Shown: piece by piece, positions 1 to 8,980 of the stretch
Position numbering within the stretch: the stretch's first letter is position 1
How the letters are laid out: the number at the start of each line of letters is the position of its first letter
Source of the DNA: GCA-016699445 sp964555055
Lineage (GTDB): Bacteria > UBA10199 > JACPAL01 > GCA-016699445
DNA length: 64,000 bases
NCBI GenBank assembly: GCA_964555055.1
Contig: CAZKQW010000002.1
Coordinates: 186,001 to 250,000, forward strand
Direction of reading: 5' to 3'
The notes under the pieces: model-generated
Told to the model about the DNA's origin: nothing
Seen by the model: the letters and a program-made list of their open reading frames with translations, nothing else
Databases searched by the model: none
Program-made: the position numbers and the translations under genes

Positions 1-555
1 GCGGCCGTATGCGATCCTCATGACGTGTCTCAAAAAACCATCGTTACCGATGGCCACCGACAATCGCCCTTGGGGGTCGTCCGATTTAAAACCCAAACGC
101 GCCCTTGCCGCAACATCGCCTCTCAAGTACTCGGCTACGGGACCATGCAATCTTTCTCCATCGTCGTCCTCGACATCCTCGCCTGAAAACAATCGCACCA
201 ATCGCCGCTCGACTTCTTCCCGATATCCAGGATTGGAGACGATCAGATCGCAGGGGAGCTCTAAAATACTTCCGGTGACTTCACGGGTATGTAAGGAAAC
301 CAACGGCCAGGGAAAAGGGTAACGATCATTGGCGACTTCTTCCCGAGAGGTGAAGAGAGCCATGTCTCTCGTGAGGCGCATGAAAGCGTCGTATAACTTA
401 TTCGCATTCAAGCGGAGGGCTCTTGAGACGCCAGATGAGGAAACTTCAGGAGTTAAGGGAGGAGAAGGCAGAAACGCCGCTCCGGTGGGATAGTGCTCAT
501 ATCTCCATACAAACAACGTGCTCGCTCCAGGTAAGTCATTAGGTGTCAGGAACAT
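1..555 (-). CDS. Unidentified protein, C-terminus cut by window edge
   Basis: An open frame runs without a stop from an ATG at 555 to the left edge, giving at least 185 residues. Its start lies just after the birA stop (TGATATG arrangement), so it is very probably translationally coupled to birA and last in the carboxylase-birA operon as seen here. The product begins MFLTPNDLPGA and is mixed polar/hydrophobic, with no signal peptide, no transmembrane segment and no motif I recognise. There is an acidic run (EDVEDDDGE) near residue 140. Function is unknown; the position suggests only that it is co-expressed with biotin ligase. Confidence 0.7.
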   Translation of the reverse strand, partial: MFLTPNDLPGASTLFVWRYEHYPTGAAFLPSPPLTPEVSSSGVSRALRLNANKLYDAFMRLTRDMALFTSREEVANDRYPFPWPLVSLHTREVTGSILELPCDLIVSNPGYREEVERRLVRLFSGEDVEDDDGERLHGPVAEYLRGDVAARARLGFKSDDPQGRLSVAIGNDGFLRHVMRIAYGR

Positions 556-556
556 A

Positions 557-1375
557 TCAGCGAGGTTTGATGGAAACGTCTCCGAAATACACGGGTTGGA
601 TGCCTTTCCCTTCAAATGATACTTCTAATTTCCCGTCGGGCAGGATCTTGAGGGCTTTCCCAACCCTCGGAGTTTCATCGGATGTTGATTTTGCGGCGAC
701 GACGACTGTTTGACCCGTTAGCAAATGGTGCTGATTGCAATAAGCTATGGCTTCCCGCGGGCCTTCGACGGAAAACTTACGATACTCCCTCTCTAGCACT
801 AGTAAGATATCCGCTAAAAGCTGAACTCGGTCCACGGGATGGCCAAGAATCAGCGCCAATGAGCTGACGATTCCACTTAAAGGATCGGGAATCTCCATCC
901 AATTAACATCGACTCCTATCCCACAAACCACCCATTTAAAGCGACCCGCTTCTAGGGTCGGCTCGATCAGAACACCCGCTATTTTTCGATAGAATCCATC
1001 ACCGCTCACGAAACCTAAGTCATTGGGCCATTTCACTTTCAAATTCTTTCTCAGAGTGCCGGGAATATAACCAGCCACCGCTTCATGAAGACTTTTCGCG
1101 ACCACTAAAGGGAAAGGGGAGAAAGTCTCTGGTGTTTGATTTTTAGGTCTTAAAATCAGGGAAAAATAGAGATTTACCCCTTGAGGAGACTCCCATGTCG
1201 CCTCCGCACGCCCTCTTCCCGACGTTTGGGAATCCGCAATATAGACGGTTCCCTCCTCAGCTCCATGCCTAGCCTGCTCAGCGGCCCAAGTATTGGTGGA
1301 GTTGACCGTATCTCGGTAATAGATCTTTCGTTGAAACCCGTATCCCGTTTGAGCTTCTAAAAACTCACGCGACAT
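557..1375 (-). CDS. birA: Biotin--[acetyl-CoA-carboxylase] ligase (monofunctional BirA)
   Basis: Attaches biotin to the acceptor lysine of biotin carboxyl carrier domains via biotinyl-5'-AMP, in the cytoplasm. The 272-residue protein carries the class signature: QTSGRGRAEATWESP with the adenylate-binding GRGR loop near residues 52-55, then NLYFSLILRP, then KVKWPNDL with the conserved WPND, and KIAGVLIE. There is no N-terminal helix-turn-helix, so it is a ligase without the repressor arm of E. coli BirA. It starts 9 bp after the stop of the giant carboxylase, whose biotin domain is its obvious substrate. AGG lies about 9 nt upstream of the ATG. The family call is secure. Confidence 0.95.
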   Translation of the reverse strand: MSREFLEAQTGYGFQRKIYYRDTVNSTNTWAAEQARHGAEEGTVYIADSQTSGRGRAEATWESPQGVNLYFSLILRPKNQTPETFSPFPLVVAKSLHEAVAGYIPGTLRKNLKVKWPNDLGFVSGDGFYRKIAGVLIEPTLEAGRFKWVVCGIGVDVNWMEIPDPLSGIVSSLALILGHPVDRVQLLADILLVLEREYRKFSVEGPREAIAYCNQHHLLTGQTVVVAAKSTSDETPRVGKALKILPDGKLEVSFEGKGIQPVYFGDVSIKPR

Positions 1376-1384
1376 AAGCTTGCC

Positions 1385-4300
1385 TCACGCGGCCGAAGCG
1401 ACTCTAGTAGGAGAACGGCGCGGCTCAAAAAGTCTCGCTTGCCTAACGAGTGTCTCTACATGAAAAGATTTGTCAGGACGTACGAAAGACTTAATATGAT
1501 TTGCAAGAATATCCTCAGGTGACTGTGTCCCATCGCCGCCCACGGCTTCACCGTTCAAGGTCACAGAGCCATTTCGGTCAATGAAAAGAGACTCGTCTAA
1601 AACACTCAGGAACGTCGTGAGAGCGCCACGAGCCTGGGCAATCGCAACCATGTCATCGTCACTAATACCACCTTGCCCCGTAAAGGTATCCAAAAAGGCA
1701 ACAATCCCTTCCGCGCTGAGAGCGCTAGTCCCGTAGGCTGATAAGACCCTATCTATGAAACCGATATCGTATTCTCCCGTAAAGCCGTCTCTATAGGATG
1801 GTTCACGGGCTTTTAAATATTGATAGGTATGGACATCGTCATCCAATCGATCTGTCACCCGGACGGTGTCCCGCCGACGCACTTGACCGACGACACTTGT
1901 CTTTAAACCCACTCCTTCCAATACCGCGACAACTTTCGCCGTCGTCAATTCATCAGAGGTCATCGTATTAAAATCCCGTCGATGAGCCGTTTCAGCCAAA
2001 ATTTGAGCTTGCACGACACCTAAATAGACTTCCATTCTCAGGTTTTCTTTCGAAGCAATTACATCGATCGCCCCTGATTTATAAGCCTGTTCCGGATTTC
2101 CATGATTATCTGCACGCTTTTGAGCCGCTTTCATCTTTACGAATTCCCTGAATATTTTGCGTCTGCTGGCGTATTCATCTTCCGGGAGACCTGGCTCGTC
2201 AACCCATTCGCGTTTTTTACGGGTATCGTCATCTAGAGCGGCAAGCGCTCCTTCCGGTCCCATAACGGCGATTTCAGATCCTTTCAAAGCGATCGAATAC
2301 GTAACCGCGTTCAAATATTTATGCAGAGCCTGAATCCACCGCCCACCATAACCCCGGTGAGTCACGGTCACGGCACCACGAGTAAACCGAATATTCCGCT
2401 TGATGGAGTCGGCACCGGCGCCTTGTATGTTTCTTTTTTCCTGAGCCGCTTCGGGATTAAACCCGGGAGCATCGTTTAAGCAAACGATCTGCAGCCCCAT
2501 CTTTTCGGCGAGAGCCACAGCCTTTTCGAACTTTTCCGCCCCGATGGCGGTCGCGGCCGCGCCTTCCACCATGGTATTATCGGCAATCACAAGAACAGGA
2601 ATGCCTCCTGTTCTTGCAAACCCCACCACAAGCCGGGAATGGCTATCGAATTCCCCGGGTATATCAGGCCAAATTTCTTGGAAGGTATCTTTATCCACGA
2701 TTTCTTGAATGACAGGAATGGGATCGTAAGATTCCGAATGATCGGCAGGCATCAACTTATTTAAATTTTGGGAGTCAGACTTCAATGGGTGGGCACTATC
2801 GTCCTTGGAAAATGGGGTGATGACAGGTCGAGACTCTCGATCTTTTTCATGATAGGGTAAAAGACCCTTAATCCTATCCAAGGCGTCTTCCACCGTCTCC
2901 ACGATCATAAAGCCTGCTTGCATAATACGCTGTATTTCTCGATCTGACACATCATCGTTTCTTACAAAGAATTTGATATCGGAAGCGCTATGGGCATTGA
3001 GCGCACGGACACCCTCTAACTCCGTCACGATGCTAAACTGAGGGATGGGGTCTCGGATGGATTCGATCTCTAACTTCGACCGTTCATTGATGGCACGCGC
3101 ATCCGAGCTTCTCTCCGTATCGATCCAACGCTTGCCGATGATCTTAATAACCGGTGCCTTGAGGGACCGAGCGGCCTCGAACATTTTGCGCGCCTTATGG
3201 ACGGCATCGTATGTACCAAATCCTGTTTCGGAAGCGGCTTCTAAAATGGCCACAGGCACTCCTCCGAGCTTACCGAAACCCGAAAGCAACGCTTGTCCTT
3301 GCTCTAGATCATGCATGAAAGGCCAAAAGAAACGTCGATCCAGTTTTTCGAATAAACGCTGGATCGAGCGATTCCCATTTGCCCAAGTCTCACCCAGCTT
3401 CGGCAAAGCCCCATCCGACGTCCGCCTATTTCCAGGATGGAAAAGCCACAGAAGAGCTTTCGCGATCTCGAATGTTTCCTCTTCCGTATATGCCACATCA
3501 TGCGCCTGACCGCTCTTACGAGCGTGGACTAAAGCGCCTCCCGTGACTCCATCCCGGTCTTTTTCCCCTTTGGCGAAATTACGCACGCGCTCCCCGGTCA
3601 AGCAACGGTAACTTTCCATGAGTTGCAACATGATTTCCAAGGGGAGCAGGGCCGAACCGTAAATGACCATTCCAATACCTGTGCCCACTTGAAGGGGTAG
3701 CGCTAAAAGAGGAGCCGAATATTTCCGGACGAAATCCTGGAAAAGGCGTTTTTCTTGCAGCTTAGACCGCGTATTTATTTTATCGGGGGAAAGATCATTC
3801 ACGACTTCTCGCGTAAGATTATCGAAAAGCTCGCGGTCGGCATGGTTTACGATCGTCCTTAAAAACAGATCCCGATCTTCTTCCGAACCCGTCACGACCT
3901 TCATTAAAAAATCTTCCGCCGAAAAACTCAAAGATAAGGAATCTTGGTATATGTTAGCTCCGCCGGAATCCATAAATCCGATGATCGGCGCTCCATCATC
4001 GAGATAAGCCCTTAAAAATAAATAAATCTGCTGGAGGCCTTCCATGATGCCGAAAGCTCCACCCGATACGCGATAGTCTCCGAAATAAGCGTACACGGTT
4101 TTTCCATCGACGATCCCTTTCACGATCCGAACGCCCTGGGGACATGGCTTAAGCTGCCCCGTCTTCTTATCAGGCCAACATAAGCCTGAGGCGGTCTGAA
4201 CCGTCAACTCTGTGTAATTTCCAGTCCCAAAAAAAGCTTCCATACGCTCTTCAACGGTCATCAATCCACGTTCATGCTGGTATCGAGTCTTGGCGTCCTC

Positions 4301-7300
4301 CTTCTTCAACATAGCCTCATAAGGGATCTGCCGGGGTGGAATCGTTTGATTCCCATTGAGATCGTAACGGCAAACATTTTTTCCATCGGCTTCCCCCGTA
4401 TTGAGAGGAACGATATAAGCGGAGCGAACGTTCCCTTTCTGCAAGAAGCCCTTAATATCTTTTCCCACTTGATCGAATAAGTCGTTCTGACCTTTAATAT
4501 CCGTAGCCGCCGGATTTAAAACATACACGCTGTTAGACTTAAGTTGGCGACCTTTCGCCTTATGGAATAGATCCGTCGCCATCTGGCTTGCCCTGGCCGC
4601 TTCGACAAAGGACTTTTCGTAATCGATAGACGTAGCCTGACGGTCAGAAGAAGGAGCCACCATCGCGACGGTGGCGAAGCTCTCAAGTGAATTCGTATCT
4701 GTTTCTGTGAGTGCCGAACCCTGCTTTCTCAGTGCGAATTGAAAGACATTTGGACTTCCCGGATGGACAACACATCGCGCCTGGACGCCTTGCCTACTTT
4801 CTATTTCCCTGACGAAATTTCGAACTTCCAAAGGCAAGTGATCTCTGGACGTATCGCCATTTACGGATGTTAGAGAAGTGTCAAACGACGCTATAGCCTG
4901 ATCCAGGCCAGAAGAGACATCATAGAAAGGGTTCCTCGAAATCTTATCGTAAAGAGGGATCCACGCCGTCCCTACGGAGATTGGGACAAACTGTCGATAC
5001 GTCTCAGGCGAAGTTTGAGCGAGGACATCCAAGACCACTTTTCTCATTGGATCGAAACTACCACAAACTCCGGCCAAATCCTTCAAAGCCGTGGTGGGCG
5101 CATCCCCTAAATGACTGGAGAGCTTCACGAAACGCTCTAAAAGATTGTTGCGCGAGTCTATTTCCCGGTTCGAGAGGAAAACCCTGAAAAAAGCGTTTCG
5201 AACGCTCACGCGAGAAGCATTTGGCAAATCCCTTAAAGTAGCCAAGGAGACACCGTAATATTTGAGGATATTCGCCACCATCCCGTCAAACTTTGGTGAC
5301 AGCACGGGATTACCCGCAAGATTCGACTCTCTCAACGCATAAAGATCATTGGCGTATTCTTCTTGGAACAACCCCTTTAAATCGGCGGCGATTTCGAGGA
5401 CTTCCGTTAATTTCTGGGATAATACATTGGTTAAGCGAGCCTTGCTATTTTCCTCACCGGATGATGGATGAGAGCATTGCTCCCAAGCCGTTTCAACAAG
5501 GATCATCAAATAATTTACATAAGTTTTTGGATAATCATAACCCAAAAAGTAGTTTTTAATTTCTTCTAGGATATTTGGCAAATATCGCTCCAAATCTTTT
5601 AAGATGGATTCGATAATGGTCTTTTCTTTATTATTTTCCTCACCTTCCGCCAATTTCAATTGCTCCAGCAAATCCTGCTCTGCAAAGGATTTGAAATCCA
5701 ACTTTAAAGGCTCGACTGCGATTTCTTCAGCGGATGCAGGCGGAGTAATTATAACTAAAGGAGCTCCTTTACTGACCGGAAGACCCCTTCTAGGAAAAAC
5801 CCTTTCCACCTTACCGCTTTGATGAGCACAAATATTGGTATACTTCTTCATGGATTCAATAACACAAACTACCTGGCCCTGATCGACCCAATCTCCCTCT
5901 CTACATTCTACGGTTTCTATATTCGCTTGCATGGGAGATTCTAGGAGATTGCGGTCCTTAACGACGTCACCCGGAGCCACCATGAAGTTATAGTTCACCC
6001 CGGCGAGTTCCAGCGAAATCGCCGTGTCGACCTGATTCAAGAAAATTTCAACCTGCTGTCCATTCGCCAAGCGGACTCGATAGGTATAATCATCAATCTG
6101 ATCGAAATCCAAAAAAACGACGCGGTCTTGCAGTGTGATTTCCATCCGTCCTTTAGCCACTTCAGCGACTCTAGCTTTGAGCGGCTTCAGACCTTCATAG
6201 ACGGTGAAATTACGGCCTTTAGATTGAGGGATATTGTCATCCGTCGTAGCCACGTCTCGAGACCAAAAGAGCTGCCTCACCTTTTTGTGCTCATGTAAAT
6301 AAGCCTTAGCAACCGCTGTCGCCACTGCGACATCCATGTAAGGCCGTTCCGGCTCAGGGTGAGCTTGGACGTGCTTCTTCACTAAGGACAGATTGAGTTT
6401 ATTTTCCTTAAATTCTTTCGTCCGCGAGAGCTCACGCAGCAACTCGAGATTCGTCTCGAGCCCCACGATATGGGTTTCGTCCAAAGCCGCCTGCATTCTA
6501 GCTACGGCGACGGCGTAGGCTTCATCTTCAGCCCTCTGCATATCCTCCGGGTCATGGGGATCGTAATCCCTCATAGGAGCCTCGACGATCAGTTTCGCGA
6601 TCATGGAATCAAAGTATGGCGAAACTTGCGATCCTGATTGAACGGCTGAGTCGACGCGAACCCATGGACCTTCGGGGAAAACGCATTTTTCTATCTTACC
6701 CACCTGAGACTCGAACTTCCTATTCTCCGCCAAAATGCGAGCTTCTAAAGTAACGGAGCGCTTTTTGACCTCCGATTGACGTTTCGTTAACTTTCCGCCC
6801 ATACACACCAAGAAGAGTTGATGAAGGATATCGAAACCATGCGCCATTTCCGTGGTCCCATGCTCCACTTGCACGCGCGTATTGATTTCCATGAATTTAG
6901 CCGTGTACCGCTCCTTTCCTTCAGCGTCCTTTTCTATCGCCACTAAACATTCCACCGTGGAAGCTCCCCGCCATTTTTGTGCGATTAAAGCTTGTCGAAT
7001 GGCGTCCTTGATCTTTTGGCGCTCTGGAATGGGAATGCGGCTGGCGGTGCCTTCGAATATTTTCTGATTATTTCTTTGGAGTGAACATTCGCGCTCATCT
7101 AAAATAAGCACATCATTATCGTTGGCTGGCGCTTCTTCTAATGAGGCATTATTATCATTGGCCGGAGAGCCATCACCGATAACTTGAAACTCTAAATGCG
7201 CGACTTCGATCCCTTCCCCTCCTATGAAGTTTTCGATAAATAGATCCGTCTTCCCGGAATCAAAGAACTCTTTTAAAGCCCGTCTAGCTTGTTCAGGATT

Positions 7301-8422
7301 CACCAAGAGAATATTACCCGTTCCGCCGCCACCGAGTGAATACTTCAACATACAGGGATAATTCATTCTCTTCGCTATCTCTAAACCATGCTCCACATTG
7401 CTAATTCTTTCGCTGTACTCCCCTACCGGAACCCCGTATCCATCCATATTGACGAGGCAGTTCCGTTTGTGCCCCATCGCCTCCATTTGATGAGCCGTAG
7501 GGCCAAAAAAACAAACGTCAGAGTCTTCCAAAGCCTTTACGAAATCATGTCGTTCGGACAGGAATCCCCATCCCGGGAAGACCCCAACCCTTTCTCCGCA
7601 TTTTTTCCTATGATTTAAGGCTTCAAGAATCCCTTCGACGTTATTATAACTCGTCACAGGATGCTTGCTTTTCCCGATGCCACCGCTGATTTCCTCTTTA
7701 GCCTTCGCAAGGCTCGGAGCCCCCTTGATTTGAATAGCCGCCGTTTCGTACATTTCATTGAAGTAGATGTCTGAAGACTTTGCCGCGTTGATTTCATCGA
7801 TCAACTCTTCTCTCTGGGTGGCATCGAACTCCCCTTCCGATAATTTAGAGAGCTTTTCATGGAGAGACGTCAGGAAAGCCTCGGCTTTTTTCGCGGTAGG
7901 CATTTCAACGGAAAAATCGGCCATTCCGACGAATTTGTCCTGCTTATCGACTGAAGAGTGAATAACGCCTATCTTAATGTTGGTTCCATAGATCTGATTG
8001 AAGGCACGGATCGCGCGAATAGCGCGGATGGCTGGATCTCCACGGTTGGTGATCAGAATGGAATCCACCAAGTCTATTCCCGGAGGGAGGGATTGCTGGC
8101 GGAAAGCGTTTTCGGAGAATAGAGATCCCGTACCCAAGACGGCTTTCACCGACGTCAACTCGCTTAAGGCAGGCAATAGCGCTTGAGGGTTGACGGCTCT
8201 AGGACTTGTTTGAAGGCTAAAAGCGCTTAAAAGTGCGGCAGCAGCGGGATCCGCCGGTCTTTCATCAAGGTCTCGAACTTTTCCTTGCATGAGCTCTAAG
8301 AGACTAGAGAGATCCCTACCATCCACCAACCGCGTCACAACTCCTGGATTAACACCCAAGCCCACAGCTGCATTCGCCAAACCAGCGAACGTCGATCTAG
8401 AAACATCTCCTAAATAACTCAT
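1385..8422 (-). CDS. Single-chain biotin-dependent acyl-CoA (probably acetyl-CoA) carboxylase: BC-BCCP-CT fusion
   Basis: A 2345-residue cytoplasmic enzyme predicted to carboxylate an acyl-CoA, most likely acetyl-CoA to malonyl-CoA. Domains by residue: uncharacterised N-terminus 1-115; biotin carboxylase about 120-685, with ATP-grasp loop SLGGGGTG, ECSLQRNNQKIFEG and EINTRVQVEHGTTEM; BCCP about 820-890, with ESMKK and acceptor Lys about 859; a roughly 490-residue linker; carboxyltransferase about 1385-2140, with MDSGGAN and GVTGGALVH in the beta half and GFARTGGIPV and EIAVMGPEGAL in the alpha half; and a roughly 200-residue tail of unknown type. ATG 8422 is preferred over GTG 8473 because GGGGAGGG lies upstream of it. 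A TTGAAT-16-TACTTT promoter (8522-8549) is plausible. BirA follows by 9 bp. Odd features are an AIRAIRAIRAF repeat and a PANDNN/PANDND insert within BC. The acyl-CoA substrate is inferred. Confidence 0.88.
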   Translation of the reverse strand: MSYLGDVSRSTFAGLANAAVGLGVNPGVVTRLVDGRDLSSLLELMQGKVRDLDERPADPAAAALLSAFSLQTSPRAVNPQALLPALSELTSVKAVLGTGSLFSENAFRQQSLPPGIDLVDSILITNRGDPAIRAIRAIRAFNQIYGTNIKIGVIHSSVDKQDKFVGMADFSVEMPTAKKAEAFLTSLHEKLSKLSEGEFDATQREELIDEINAAKSSDIYFNEMYETAAIQIKGAPSLAKAKEEISGGIGKSKHPVTSYNNVEGILEALNHRKKCGERVGVFPGWGFLSERHDFVKALEDSDVCFFGPTAHQMEAMGHKRNCLVNMDGYGVPVGEYSERISNVEHGLEIAKRMNYPCMLKYSLGGGGTGNILLVNPEQARRALKEFFDSGKTDLFIENFIGGEGIEVAHLEFQVIGDGSPANDNNASLEEAPANDNDVLILDERECSLQRNNQKIFEGTASRIPIPERQKIKDAIRQALIAQKWRGASTVECLVAIEKDAEGKERYTAKFMEINTRVQVEHGTTEMAHGFDILHQLFLVCMGGKLTKRQSEVKKRSVTLEARILAENRKFESQVGKIEKCVFPEGPWVRVDSAVQSGSQVSPYFDSMIAKLIVEAPMRDYDPHDPEDMQRAEDEAYAVAVARMQAALDETHIVGLETNLELLRELSRTKEFKENKLNLSLVKKHVQAHPEPERPYMDVAVATAVAKAYLHEHKKVRQLFWSRDVATTDDNIPQSKGRNFTVYEGLKPLKARVAEVAKGRMEITLQDRVVFLDFDQIDDYTYRVRLANGQQVEIFLNQVDTAISLELAGVNYNFMVAPGDVVKDRNLLESPMQANIETVECREGDWVDQGQVVCVIESMKKYTNICAHQSGKVERVFPRRGLPVSKGAPLVIITPPASAEEIAVEPLKLDFKSFAEQDLLEQLKLAEGEENNKEKTIIESILKDLERYLPNILEEIKNYFLGYDYPKTYVNYLMILVETAWEQCSHPSSGEENSKARLTNVLSQKLTEVLEIAADLKGLFQEEYANDLYALRESNLAGNPVLSPKFDGMVANILKYYGVSLATLRDLPNASRVSVRNAFFRVFLSNREIDSRNNLLERFVKLSSHLGDAPTTALKDLAGVCGSFDPMRKVVLDVLAQTSPETYRQFVPISVGTAWIPLYDKISRNPFYDVSSGLDQAIASFDTSLTSVNGDTSRDHLPLEVRNFVREIESRQGVQARCVVHPGSPNVFQFALRKQGSALTETDTNSLESFATVAMVAPSSDRQATSIDYEKSFVEAARASQMATDLFHKAKGRQLKSNSVYVLNPAATDIKGQNDLFDQVGKDIKGFLQKGNVRSAYIVPLNTGEADGKNVCRYDLNGNQTIPPRQIPYEAMLKKEDAKTRYQHERGLMTVEERMEAFFGTGNYTELTVQTASGLCWPDKKTGQLKPCPQGVRIVKGIVDGKTVYAYFGDYRVSGGAFGIMEGLQQIYLFLRAYLDDGAPIIGFMDSGGANIYQDSLSLSFSAEDFLMKVVTGSEEDRDLFLRTIVNHADRELFDNLTREVVNDLSPDKINTRSKLQEKRLFQDFVRKYSAPLLALPLQVGTGIGMVIYGSALLPLEIMLQLMESYRCLTGERVRNFAKGEKDRDGVTGGALVHARKSGQAHDVAYTEEETFEIAKALLWLFHPGNRRTSDGALPKLGETWANGNRSIQRLFEKLDRRFFWPFMHDLEQGQALLSGFGKLGGVPVAILEAASETGFGTYDAVHKARKMFEAARSLKAPVIKIIGKRWIDTERSSDARAINERSKLEIESIRDPIPQFSIVTELEGVRALNAHSASDIKFFVRNDDVSDREIQRIMQAGFMIVETVEDALDRIKGLLPYHEKDRESRPVITPFSKDDSAHPLKSDSQNLNKLMPADHSESYDPIPVIQEIVDKDTFQEIWPDIPGEFDSHSRLVVGFARTGGIPVLVIADNTMVEGAAATAIGAEKFEKAVALAEKMGLQIVCLNDAPGFNPEAAQEKRNIQGAGADSIKRNIRFTRGAVTVTHRGYGGRWIQALHKYLNAVTYSIALKGSEIAVMGPEGALAALDDDTRKKREWVDEPGLPEDEYASRRKIFREFVKMKAAQKRADNHGNPEQAYKSGAIDVIASKENLRMEVYLGVVQAQILAETAHRRDFNTMTSDELTTAKVVAVLEGVGLKTSVVGQVRRRDTVRVTDRLDDDVHTYQYLKAREPSYRDGFTGEYDIGFIDRVLSAYGTSALSAEGIVAFLDTFTGQGGISDDDMVAIAQARGALTTFLSVLDESLFIDRNGSVTLNGEAVGGDGTQSPEDILANHIKSFVRPDKSFHVETLVRQARLFEPRRSPTRVASAA

Positions 8423-8521
8423 AGCGTTACACCCTCCCCTGGTTCTGTTAAGAGCCACTCGCCCTGCTCGCACAAAAGTTTCGGAAAATTTGAAGAGGGT
8501 GGATATTTTTTTACGTCAGCA

Positions 8522-8549
8522 AAAGTATTTTGATTTTAAGATGATTCAA
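8522..8549 (-). promoter_or_regulatory. Candidate promoter of the carboxylase-birA operon
   Basis: On the minus strand TTGAAT (8544-8549) and TACTTT (8522-8527) are separated by 16 nt. They sit between the upstream terminator hairpin and the carboxylase start. The match is partial, so this is a candidate only. Confidence 0.35.
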
Positions 8550-8562
8550 CCCGTAAAAATTA

Positions 8563-8593
8563 GAAAGACCCGTTTTTTGAAAACGGGTCTTTC
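8563..8593 (-). terminator. Intrinsic terminator after the 94-residue gene
   Basis: A perfect 14-bp stem (GAAAGACCCGTTTT with its complement) around a 3-nt loop, followed on the minus strand by TCTAATTTTT. It separates the small unknown gene from the carboxylase operon, which therefore needs its own promoter. Confidence 0.85.
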
Positions 8594-8621
8594 TTTGAGT
8601 CCTGGATCCTTAGAAAGATGT

Positions 8622-8906
8622 CTACTCTTTTCGAATCGCAATAACTGGCTTAGCTCTAGCGCCATTCCACTGTATATCTACAGGTCTGCCCACTAAAAAC
8701 TGCATTGTACCACAAAAATCTGCTCTTCTGGAACTGCCTTGACACCATTGCTTAAAAGCTTCTGGATTGCCTACCTCATAAAGCTGAAACCCTGTGAGAT
8801 CTTTAACCACTCTTTCAAAACCCGGGGGAAGGTCATTATAAGTAGGTTGAGGATTTGTAATTCGCAATCCTATGGTGGCCATATTTGGATTTGTGATTGC
8901 CGACAT
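8622..8906 (-). CDS. Small hypothetical protein (94 aa)
   Basis: I do not recognise this protein. The ATG at 8906 is chosen because AAGGAG lies 7 nt upstream, a near-ideal ribosome binding site; a GTG at 8984 would extend it by 26 residues into the upstream gene and has no such site. The product (starts MSAITNPNMATIG, ends AIRKE) is soluble, without signal peptide, and has two cysteines (QWCQ and DFCG). It is preceded by a UUCG-capped hairpin and followed by a strong terminator, so it looks like a genuine, independently tuned small gene at the end of the epimerase transcription unit. Confidence 0.65.
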   Translation of the reverse strand: MSAITNPNMATIGLRITNPQPTYNDLPPGFERVVKDLTGFQLYEVGNPEAFKQWCQGSSRRADFCGTMQFLVGRPVDIQWNGARAKPVIAIRKE

Positions 8907-8930
8907 AATCGTTCTCCTTTTGATGACATC

Positions 8931-8958
8931 TTCGCAATATACCGAAGTATGTTGCGAA
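8931..8958 (-). promoter_or_regulatory. UUCG-tetraloop hairpin upstream of the 94-residue gene
   Basis: The minus-strand RNA would fold as UUCGCAACAUAC, loop UUCG, then GUAUAUUGCGAA. This is a 12-bp stem with one C-A mismatch, closed by C(UUCG)G, the most stable tetraloop type. No U-tract follows, so it is not an obvious terminator. It sits between the epimerase stop and the small gene's ribosome binding site. Confidence 0.55.
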
Positions 8959-8980
8959 AAAAAGGACACGATCAGAAAGA

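Noticed and set aside
8423..8473. GTG 8473 start for the giant carboxylase
   Set aside because: The extra 17 residues are basic and unlike any domain start, and the GGGGAGGG ribosome binding site fits ATG 8422.
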